Source: an uncultured beta proteobacterium (GTDB taxonomy: Bacteria; Pseudomonadota; Gammaproteobacteria; Burkholderiales; Burkholderiaceae_C). From it: a stretch of 5,315 bases of DNA. The stretch's first letter is position 1; each line of letters starts with the position of its first letter. The stretch covers positions 1 through 5,315 of the forward strand of contig CAIYQF010000191.1 of the NCBI GenBank assembly GCA_903928325.1, in the 5' to 3' direction. Under the pieces are notes generated by a model. The model was given only the letters and a program-made list of their open reading frames with translations. It was not told where the DNA came from and searched no databases. Below are positions 1 to 5,315 of the stretch, one piece after another. The position numbers were made by a program, and so were the translations under genes.

Positions 1-112
1 GCACGGTTTCGCAACTGGGGCACTTGATCCACAGGCCTTCCGGCACCGAGCGGCGGTCGGCGGGGTCGGTTTGTTGGATTTTTGGGGGGAGCAATTTTTC
101 AAGCCAACTCAT
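1..112 (-). CDS. accD: Acetyl-CoA carboxylase carboxyltransferase subunit beta, N-terminal fragment (partial)
   Basis: This is the first 37 codons of AccD, cut by the left window edge. AccD is the beta subunit of the cytoplasmic carboxyltransferase that, with AccA, moves the carboxyl group from biotin on AccB to acetyl-CoA to give malonyl-CoA for fatty acid synthesis. The translation opens MSWLEKLLPPKI, continues through VPEGLWIKCPSCETV, and matches the conserved start of the family. Cys31 and Cys34 (CPSC) would be the first half of the four-cysteine zinc finger; the other two cysteines and the crotonase-like catalytic domain lie outside. The ATG at 112 is supported by AAAGAGG six bases upstream. 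The gene follows trpA after 53 nt, as is usual in Burkholderiales, where folC normally comes next. Identity is secure from the N-terminus, but the integrity of the rest cannot be judged. Confidence 0.93.
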   Translation of the reverse strand, partial: MSWLEKLLPPKIQQTDPADRRSVPEGLWIKCPSCETV

Positions 113-118
113 AGCGTG

Positions 119-125
119 CCTCTTT
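119..125 (-). promoter_or_regulatory. Ribosome binding site of accD
   Basis: On the minus strand AAAGAGG lies six bases before the accD ATG. This is good Shine-Dalgarno complementarity and spacing. It is the clearest ribosome binding site in the window and fixes the accD start. It suggests accD is initiated independently rather than by coupling to trpA, which ends about 50 bases upstream. Confidence 0.7.
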
Positions 126-165
126 GGGGTTGAAGGGGAGGTTGCGAAGCTGGGTCTGCCAGCAC

Positions 166-987
166 TCAGGCGTCCATCGCGGTGCGCACATCGTGCAAAA
201 ACGCTTGCGCGGTGGCCGCGACCTGCGCGCGGGGCGCATTTTCGATCAATTGGATGATTTTGCTACCGATGACGACCGCGTCGGCGACCTGGGCGATGGT
301 TTTGGCCGTGGCGCCGTCGCGGATGCCAAAGCCCACACCCACGGGCGTTTGGATGTGCTGGCGGATGCGCGGCAGCATGGCGGCCACAGAGTCGGTGTCC
401 AGCGTGCCCGCGCCCGTCACGCCCTTGAGCGACACGTAGTACACATAGCCTGAGGCTACGCGCGCTACTTGCTCCATGCGTTCATCGGTGCTGGTGGGCG
501 CCAACAAAAAGATCAGGTCCATCTGGTGTGCGCGCAAATCGGCAGCAAAGGCCTCGCATTCTTCGGGCGGGTAGTCGACGATCAGCACGCCGTCCACGCC
601 AGCCTGCGCCGCGTCTTGCACAAAGGGGCTGGAGACACCGGCGCCGGCATGTTTTTGGTCGTAGCGTTCCACTGGGTTGGCGTAGCCCATCAGGACCACG
701 GGGGTTTGCTGGTTCGTCTGGCGGAATTGCCGCACCATGGCCAAGACCTGTACCAGTCCAATGCCGAACGACAGTGCCTGATCCCCAGCCTTCTGGATCA
801 CCGGGCCGTCGGCGCTGGGGTCGGAGAAGGGCACGCCGAGTTCGATCACGTCGGCGCCCCCGGCCACCATGGCGTGCATCAGCTCGGGCGTGACATCGGC
901 GTACGGGTAGCCCGCAGTGACGAAGGGAATCAGCGCTTTGCGTCTTTGCGCTTTTAGGTTGGCAAAGGTGGCGTCAATGCGGCTCAT
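166..987 (-). CDS. trpA: Tryptophan synthase alpha subunit
   Basis: TrpA splits indole-3-glycerol phosphate into indole and glyceraldehyde 3-phosphate; indole passes through an internal tunnel to TrpB in the cytoplasmic alpha2-beta2 complex. The 273-residue product is close to the usual length (about 268) and fits one TIM barrel. The catalytic pair is plain: Glu49 in VIELGVPFSDP and Asp60 in SADGPVIQ, at the same numbers as in the Salmonella enzyme. Further family landmarks are PFVTAGYP (21-28), the mobile loop LKGVTGAG (187-194), and the phosphate-binding stretches GFGI (219-222) and GSKI (241-244). The ATG at 987 overlaps the trpB stop as ATGA, implying translational coupling, and a G-rich stretch seven bases upstream can serve as ribosome binding site. 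The protein contains no tryptophan at all. No truncation or missing key residue is seen. Confidence 0.97.
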   Translation of the reverse strand: MSRIDATFANLKAQRRKALIPFVTAGYPYADVTPELMHAMVAGGADVIELGVPFSDPSADGPVIQKAGDQALSFGIGLVQVLAMVRQFRQTNQQTPVVLMGYANPVERYDQKHAGAGVSSPFVQDAAQAGVDGVLIVDYPPEECEAFAADLRAHQMDLIFLLAPTSTDERMEQVARVASGYVYYVSLKGVTGAGTLDTDSVAAMLPRIRQHIQTPVGVGFGIRDGATAKTIAQVADAVVIGSKIIQLIENAPRAQVAATAQAFLHDVRTAMDA

Positions 988-2282
988 GCTGTTGCCCCCG
1001 CTTTAAACATCGTGATGGGCTGATCACCGCCTTTAACCCCCTGGCCTTGGCAGCTGGGGCGGCAGTAGAAATCGGCATTGCTCAAGTCAGCGACAGTGCC
1101 AATGTCTTTGTCACCCCGGCCCGACAGATTGACCAAAATGGACTGGTCAGGTCGCATGGTATTGGCCAACTTCATGGCATAGGCCACGGCGTGGCTGGAT
1201 TCCAGGGCGGGGATGATGCCCTCGGTGCGGCACAGGTAATGGAAAGCCGCCAGTGCCTCCTTGTCGGTAATGCCGACGTACTGGGCGCGGCCAATGTCGC
1301 TCAAAAAGGCGTGCTCGGGGCCCACGCCCGGGTAATCCAGGCCGGCACTGATGCTGTGGGTCTCTGTGACCTGGCCGTTGTCGTCTTGGAGCACATAGGT
1401 GCGGTTGCCGTGCAAAACACCTGCGCTGCCGCGCTGGATCGATGCCGAGTGTTTGCCACTGTCAAGTCCTTCACCGGCCGCTTCCACACCGATGAGCTGG
1501 GTGTTCTCGAACGGGATGTAGGGGTAAAAAATACCCATGGCGTTGCTGCCGCCACCCACGCAGGCGATCACCGCGTCGGGTTGGGAGTTGGCGGCGTGTT
1601 GCCGGGCCAGCATGTCGGGCATTTGGGCGATGCATTCGGTGCCGATGATGCTTTGAAAGTCGCGCACCATCATGGGGTACGGGTGTGGGCCTGCCACGGT
1701 GCCGATGATGTAGAAGGTGTTGTCCACGTTGGCCACCCAGTCGCGCATGGCTTCGTTCAAGGCGTCTTTCAGGGTGCGGCTGCCGCTGGTGACAGGCACC
1801 ACAGTGGCGCCCAAAAGTTTCATGCGGTAGACATTGGGGCTTTGGCGCTTGACGTCTTCGCTGCCCATGTAGACCACGCATTCCAGCCCGTAGCGGGCGC
1901 AAATGGTGGCGGTGGCTACGCCGTGCTGGCCTGCGCCGGTTTCGGCAATCACGCGCGGCTTGCCCATGCGTTTTGCCAGCATGGCCTGGCCGATGGTGTT
2001 GTTGATTTTGTGCGCGCCAGTGTGGTTCAGGTCTTCGCGCTTGAGGTAGACTTGCGCGCCGCCCATCTCGCGGCTCATGCGGTCAGCGTGGTAGATCGGC
2101 GAGGGGCGGCCCACAAAATGCGCCAGCTCGGACTTGAACTCGGCCACAAAGGCCGGATCGTGCTGGTACTTGGCGTAGGCGTCTTTGAGCTCGTTGATGG
2201 CGTGCGTCAGGGTCTCAGACACAAAGCTGCCGCCGTATTTGCCAAAGTGGCCACTGAAGTCAGGTTGTTGGTAGGAGAACAT
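984..2282 (-). CDS. trpB: Tryptophan synthase beta subunit (PLP-dependent)
   Basis: TrpB condenses indole with L-serine to make L-tryptophan, using pyridoxal phosphate, in complex with TrpA. Landmarks of the fold-type II PLP enzyme are present in order: LKREDLNHTGAHKINN (80-95) with the Schiff-base lysine Lys92, ETGAGQHG (114-121) with the catalytic Glu114, the PLP phosphate loop GGGSNAMG (243-250), Glu361 in ALESSHA, and Ser387 in NLSGRGDKD, which contacts the cofactor ring nitrogen. At 432 residues it is longer than the roughly 397-residue enteric enzyme. By motif offset about 10 extra residues lie before the active-site Ser and about 25 form a C-terminal tail (from about 407) with Cys407 and Cys411. 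The ATG at 2282 lies 5 nt after the trpF stop with no strong ribosome binding site, suggesting translational coupling. The only tryptophan is Trp182. Confidence 0.98.
   Translation of the reverse strand: MFSYQQPDFSGHFGKYGGSFVSETLTHAINELKDAYAKYQHDPAFVAEFKSELAHFVGRPSPIYHADRMSREMGGAQVYLKREDLNHTGAHKINNTIGQAMLAKRMGKPRVIAETGAGQHGVATATICARYGLECVVYMGSEDVKRQSPNVYRMKLLGATVVPVTSGSRTLKDALNEAMRDWVANVDNTFYIIGTVAGPHPYPMMVRDFQSIIGTECIAQMPDMLARQHAANSQPDAVIACVGGGSNAMGIFYPYIPFENTQLIGVEAAGEGLDSGKHSASIQRGSAGVLHGNRTYVLQDDNGQVTETHSISAGLDYPGVGPEHAFLSDIGRAQYVGITDKEALAAFHYLCRTEGIIPALESSHAVAYAMKLANTMRPDQSILVNLSGRGDKDIGTVADLSNADFYCRPSCQGQGVKGGDQPITMFKAGATA
995..999 (-). promoter_or_regulatory. Likely ribosome binding site of trpA within the end of trpB
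   Basis: The minus strand reads GCGGGGGCAACAGC directly before the trpA ATG, placing a run of G seven bases from the start and inside the last codons of trpB. It resembles a Shine-Dalgarno site only loosely. Together with the ATGA overlap it supports the 987 start. Confidence 0.4.
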
Positions 2283-2287
2283 GGTGT

Positions 2288-3010
2288 TTAAGGCATTCTT
2301 GCAAAGCGTTCGTCCGCTGCGCGAACCGCAGCGACAAACTGGTTGATCTTTTTGGGGTCTTTGATGCCCTTGAGGGTTCCGCCCCCAGGCGCATCGGCTT
2401 CTATGCCCGAGCTGACGTCAACCGTCAGTGATTTACAGCGCGGGCGCAGTTGGGCGATGCCATCGCCCACGTTTGCAGAGTCGAGTCCACCACTCAAGAC
2501 GAGGTGAGCGTTGACGTTTGGAGGAAGAAGTGACCAATGGAATGCCTTGCCGCCGCCGCCGTATCCGTCGACGTGCGCGTCGAGCAAAATGGCTTGGGCC
2601 TTGGAATAAAGGTGTGCGTAGTTTACAAGGTCAAAACCCGCAGAATCCGGTCCCAGGGGAATGCGCGCAGCCCGCAGGTAGGGCCTCAGGCCTGCGCCCG
2701 CCATGTCAAAGCAAGCTTGCGGGTTCTCATCACCGTGGAATTGCGCCGTGCAATGGGGAACCATCGCGCAGGCAGCGGCCACTTCGGCGGCGCTGTGGTT
2801 CACAAAAAGCAGTACCGGCGCCACAAAGGGGGGCAGACGCCGTGCCAGTTCGGCGGCGCGCTGTATGCTGACCGCGCGTGGGCTCGCCGCGTACAGCACA
2901 AATCCTACGGCGTCCGCGCCAGCCGCCACGGCGGCGTCCACATCCTGCTCGCGCGTCATCCCGCACAGTTTGATACGGGTGCGGGTAGGCGCGGCTGGAA
3001 AAGGGCTCAT
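2288..3010 (-). CDS. trpF: Phosphoribosylanthranilate isomerase
   Basis: TrpF carries out the Amadori rearrangement of N-(5-phosphoribosyl)anthranilate to 1-(o-carboxyphenylamino)-1-deoxyribulose 5-phosphate, in the cytoplasm. The TIM-barrel motifs are in order: IKLCGMT (13-19) with the general base Cys16, GADAVGFVLY (31-40), QFHGDE (90-95), ILLD with the general acid Asp144, the glycine-rich loop DGYGGGGKAF (148-157), LSGGL (172-176) and DVSSGIE (198-204). The ATG at 3010 was chosen because it gives an ATGA overlap with truA and 240 residues; a TTG nine bases upstream is also in frame. The protein is longer than the typical 200-215 residues, through an N-terminal lead of about ten residues and a glycine-rich stretch near 207-212. 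Residue 158, usually Asp in an F-D-W motif, is His. Its start inside the truA stop implies coupling to truA. Confidence 0.95.
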   Translation of the reverse strand: MSPFPAAPTRTRIKLCGMTREQDVDAAVAAGADAVGFVLYAASPRAVSIQRAAELARRLPPFVAPVLLFVNHSAAEVAAACAMVPHCTAQFHGDENPQACFDMAGAGLRPYLRAARIPLGPDSAGFDLVNYAHLYSKAQAILLDAHVDGYGGGGKAFHWSLLPPNVNAHLVLSGGLDSANVGDGIAQLRPRCKSLTVDVSSGIEADAPGGGTLKGIKDPKKINQFVAAVRAADERFARMP

Positions 3011-3789
3011 GGAAGCCAATCATACGCAGGTGTGCGCTGCGGAATGCCGAAGTGCGCTGGGTAGCGGGGCCCCAAAAAATACAGGCCGTCTGGTGAAAAC
3101 GTCGGCGCGGCGGCATTGCGGTTGCGTGCGTGGAGCACATCCAAAATCCACCGTGGCGATTCAGCACCTTGCCCGATGCGAACCAAACACCCCATGATGT
3201 TGCGAATCATGTGATGCAAAAAGGCGTTGGCCTCGAACTCAAATCGCCAATAAGCCCCTCGCTGCGTCACGTCAAGTGCAGTCAGGTGCTTTACCGGCGA
3301 CTGGGCTTGGCACTGCGAAGCCCTGAAGGAACTGAAATCGTGCTCGCCCAAAAGATGGTGGGCTGCCTGTCGGATCGCCTCCGGATCCAGTTTCCTGTAA
3401 GTCCAACCCACACGACCTGCGTCTATGGTAGGGCGAACGTCGGATTCGCGCAGTACATAGGCGTAGCGCCGCGATGTCGCGCTGGCCCTGCAATGAAAGG
3501 AGGACGGCGTCTCCATGGCCCATTCCACGGCGATGTCACCCGGAAGGTTGGCGTTGGTGCCACGCAGCCATGATTGCTCGCTTCGTTGGACCTCGGTGTC
3601 AAAGTGAACGACCTGCATGAGGGCGTGTACGCCAGCGTCAGTTCTACCGGCGCAAAGTGTGGAGATACGGTGCTGTGTAAAACCCTTGAGGGCCGATTCA
3701 AGCTTGTCTTGCACGGTGCGACCAGACACCTGACTTTGCCAGCCTTGGTACGCCAGACCACAGTAGCTGACTCCTAGCGCAATCCGCAT
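3007..3789 (-). CDS. truA: tRNA pseudouridine(38-40) synthase
   Basis: TruA converts uridines 38, 39 and 40 in the anticodon arm of many tRNAs to pseudouridine, acting as a homodimer in the cytoplasm. The 260-residue product is near the enteric length of 270. It opens MRIALGVSYCGLAYQGWQ, the usual family start, followed by GRTDAGVHA (48-56) with the catalytic nucleophile Asp51, FHCRASATSRRYAYVL (98-113), DFSSFRA (151-157), FLHHMIRNIMG (190-200) and GLYF (236-239 region). I chose the ATG at 3789 because the family motif begins there and a short GGA lies six bases upstream. An in-frame GTG at 3825 would add 12 residues lacking family resemblance. It follows fimV, a neighbour pair also familiar from other Proteobacteria, and its stop overlaps the trpF start. 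Confidence 0.96.
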   Translation of the reverse strand: MRIALGVSYCGLAYQGWQSQVSGRTVQDKLESALKGFTQHRISTLCAGRTDAGVHALMQVVHFDTEVQRSEQSWLRGTNANLPGDIAVEWAMETPSSFHCRASATSRRYAYVLRESDVRPTIDAGRVGWTYRKLDPEAIRQAAHHLLGEHDFSSFRASQCQAQSPVKHLTALDVTQRGAYWRFEFEANAFLHHMIRNIMGCLVRIGQGAESPRWILDVLHARNRNAAAPTFSPDGLYFLGPRYPAHFGIPQRTPAYDWLP

Positions 3790-3793
3790 GCAT

Positions 3794-3799
3794 GTTCCA
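3794..3799 (-). promoter_or_regulatory. Weak ribosome binding site supporting the truA ATG
   Basis: The minus strand reads TGGAAC shortly before the ATG at 3789, with its GGA six bases from the start. This is only a three-base core, but it favours the ATG over the GTG at 3825, whose upstream sequence is just CGGTGGT following the fimV stop. Confidence 0.3.
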
Positions 3800-3832
3800 G
3801 CCCACACGCGTGCAGCTTGCGGCACACCACCG

Positions 3833-5315
3833 TCACGCTAACTCAGCGAGCAAACTTTTCGCTCTGGTTTGGAGTAGCGCGTCACCGCTGGCGATAACTT
3901 CATCCAGCAAGGCACGGGCCCCTTCTTTTTCACCAATCCCGATAAATTGGACGGCCAATGCCAGAGTGGTTTCTAGACGTTCGGCGTCTTCGGTGGGAAG
4001 GTGAGCGGCTCGGGCGTCCGCAGGATGTGGGTTGCGAACCAGACCGGAAGTACTTCCTAAATGTTCGAAAATGGGCAAAGTAACGGAAGGTTTTGGGTTG
4101 CCGCTCGCCGATCCCTTCTCGTGCAGCTCCGGAGATTTCGCAGCTTCCAATGTAAACATGGACTGCACGAAGTTTGGTGCATCCAAAGGAGCATTGGCAG
4201 CAGGCGATGGCTCTGCGGGAGCGCGGTACCGGGGGTTGCCAGGGTCTAGCGCCCGACCAAGGTCTTTCACCTGATCCCATTCGGTGCTCTCGGTTCCGAC
4301 CAATTTGGCGACCTCGTTTGCGCTGGCCTCAAAACCAACTGAATCGCCTCGTTTGGCATAGATTCCAAGCAGCTTGATGTAAATCGCTACGCGGTTGGGT
4401 GTTTGGCGCAAGCCTTCTTTCAAAATTTCTTCGGCTGGCAGGTCTTTCCCATAGGCCAAGTACACCTCGGCCTCGGCCACAGGGTCCAGATCATTGGACA
4501 AATCCAACTGGGTATCAGGGTAGGCGATGGTGCTGGAGCCCGCACTTGGTAATTCGACGGACGCGGCCTGCCGCCCCTCTCCCGTGTCAAACGCAAAATT
4601 TGAATCAGTACCCCATTCTGAAACCGCGCGCGTGTGTGCGTCAGCGACGGAACCCTGGGCGCTGCGTTTGCGGTACCACAGCAAGCCTCCCAGCGCCGCG
4701 ATCACTGCTGCAGCGGCGCCTAACAAGCCGGGGCTATGGAGAAGTTTGTCCAATGTTTCATCGAGGGGGGCAACTGCAGCGTTTGGTGCAACAACGGGTA
4801 CGGCGGCTACGCCGCCTTGCGCGCGCCCGGCTGTCGTCGGTGCTTCTGGTTTCGCGGGCTCTTGCACGGCAGCGGCAGGCCCTGAGGCCACCGCTGAAGG
4901 CTGTGCCGCCTTGGTTAGCTGGTTGAGCTCTTCGATATTTCGCGCAAGCTCTGCCGCCTGCGTAGCAGCATCCGCCTTGGTCCTTTGCCGGGCGATTTGC
5001 TCCATGCGCTCTTTTTCGGCTTTCTCCTGAACGGTGCCTTTGCTAAGCACCAATGCGTCTGCGGGCTTCGTACCGGTGGCCGCGGGTGTTGCATTGCTCT
5101 TGTCGCCTGTTCCCGTGTTGGATTTAGCGCTTCCCGCCACGCGACTGCCGCTGCGGAAGGACTGGTTTTGCTGGGCAACCATTTGGCGCGCTCGCGAGCT
5201 GCTGAAATTGGAAACGGCGGCCGCATCCGGAATGGTGATGATGGATCCTGCGCGGATTAAATTGACGTTGCCCCGAATAAATGCGTCAGGGTTTGCATTG
5301 AGGATGGCCAGCAGC
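3833..5315 (-). CDS. fimV: FimV-family polar scaffold protein, C-terminal part (partial)
   Basis: FimV proteins are inner-membrane proteins with a periplasmic peptidoglycan-binding part and a cytoplasmic TPR part; in Pseudomonas they support type IV pilus assembly, twitching and polar organisation. The frame stays open to the right edge, so the N-terminus is missing; 493 residues are visible. They begin with the end of a LysM-like region (LLAILNANPDAFIRGNVNLI, then AGSIITIPDAAAV), followed by a Ser/Thr/Ala linker, a charged predicted coiled coil (about 97-136), an Ala/Pro linker, one membrane helix (about 196-213, GLLGAAAAVIAALGGLLW) with RKR behind it, a TPR-like block (about 273-364, containing DPVAEAEVYLAYGKDLPAEE and ending ALDPGNPRY) and a C-terminal helical domain (about 442-493, GEKEGARALLDEVIASGD). 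This order is the FimV architecture. The role here, pilus-related or otherwise, is inferred from the family. The promoter lies outside the window. Confidence 0.93.
   Translation of the reverse strand, partial: LLAILNANPDAFIRGNVNLIRAGSIITIPDAAAVSNFSSSRARQMVAQQNQSFRSGSRVAGSAKSNTGTGDKSNATPAATGTKPADALVLSKGTVQEKAEKERMEQIARQRTKADAATQAAELARNIEELNQLTKAAQPSAVASGPAAAVQEPAKPEAPTTAGRAQGGVAAVPVVAPNAAVAPLDETLDKLLHSPGLLGAAAAVIAALGGLLWYRKRSAQGSVADAHTRAVSEWGTDSNFAFDTGEGRQAASVELPSAGSSTIAYPDTQLDLSNDLDPVAEAEVYLAYGKDLPAEEILKEGLRQTPNRVAIYIKLLGIYAKRGDSVGFEASANEVAKLVGTESTEWDQVKDLGRALDPGNPRYRAPAEPSPAANAPLDAPNFVQSMFTLEAAKSPELHEKGSASGNPKPSVTLPIFEHLGSTSGLVRNPHPADARAAHLPTEDAERLETTLALAVQFIGIGEKEGARALLDEVIASGDALLQTRAKSLLAELA

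Noticed and set aside
79..89. A C6A5 run on the coding strand near the start of accD that resembles a -1 slippery heptamer
   Set aside because: The run encodes the conserved Leu-Pro-Pro-Lys-Ile of AccD, I know of no frameshifting in accD, and no stimulatory structure is evident.
149..163. A small stem-loop (GCTGG, five-base loop, CCAGC) just after trpA
   Set aside because: The stem is only five pairs and no T-run follows on the minus strand, so it is not a convincing terminator between trpA and accD.
469..957. A 162-codon plus-strand open frame antisense to trpA
   Set aside because: It has the same antisense codon-bias origin, no recognisable motifs, and lies within the certain trpA gene.
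1047..2291. A 414-codon open frame on the plus strand, antisense to nearly all of trpB
   Set aside because: It mirrors a highly conserved gene in a GC-rich genome, where biased third positions keep the opposite frame free of stops. Its product is Ala/Gly/Val/His-rich with no recognisable family, and TrpB is certain on the other strand.
2549..2561. A GCC trinucleotide run in trpF as a possible slippage or phase-variation repeat
   Set aside because: It is only four units of a glycine codon in the conserved loop of TrpF; unit changes would stay in frame and there is no sign of variability.
3011..3019. Upstream TTG start for trpF, adding three residues
   Set aside because: The ATG at 3010 is a better start codon and gives the ATGA overlap seen again at trpB/trpA; no ribosome binding site favours the TTG.
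3805..3812. Palindrome CACGCGTG in the fimV-truA gap as a possible operator
   Set aside because: It is short, isolated, without promoter elements nearby, and expected by chance in GC-rich DNA.

Overview
The window is an ordinary, gene-dense chromosomal segment of a GC-rich bacterium. It most likely comes from a betaproteobacterium of the order Burkholderiales, and probably from the Comamonadaceae. This rests on the gene order fimV-truA-trpF-trpB-trpA-accD, which is characteristic of that group as I know it, and on the protein style: TrpA with an LKGVTGAG loop, a lengthened TrpF, and a FimV with a LysM-like region, one membrane helix and TPR-like repeats. The genus cannot be fixed from the sequence alone.

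All six genes lie on the minus strand, so transcription runs from high to low coordinates. From right to left they are: fimV (3833-5315, 5' end cut by the window edge), truA (3007-3789), trpF (2288-3010), trpB (984-2282), trpA (166-987) and accD (1-112, only the first 37 codons). There is almost no intergenic DNA: 43 nt between fimV and truA, a 4-nt ATGA overlap between truA and trpF, 5 nt between trpF and trpB, another ATGA overlap between trpB and trpA, and 53 nt between trpA and accD. I see no convincing terminator or promoter inside the window, so the genes are probably cotranscribed at least in part and translationally coupled from truA through trpA.

Functionally, trpF, trpB and trpA encode the last steps of tryptophan synthesis: phosphoribosylanthranilate isomerase and both subunits of tryptophan synthase. 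The indole-glycerol-phosphate synthase step (TrpC) lies between them in the pathway and is not encoded here. The flanking genes serve unrelated housekeeping roles: tRNA pseudouridylation (truA), a polar envelope or type IV pilus scaffold (fimV) and the first committed step of fatty acid synthesis (accD). Key catalytic residues are present in TruA, TrpF, TrpB and TrpA, and no gene looks broken.

I found no mobile element, CRISPR array, RNA gene, phage gene or defence system, and nothing that amounts to an undescribed system. The observations worth a second look are small: a His in place of the usual Asp in the TrpF F-D-W motif, a roughly 25-residue C-terminal extension on TrpB with a Cys pair, the near absence of Trp codons in the three trp genes, and the direct trpB-trpA junction.
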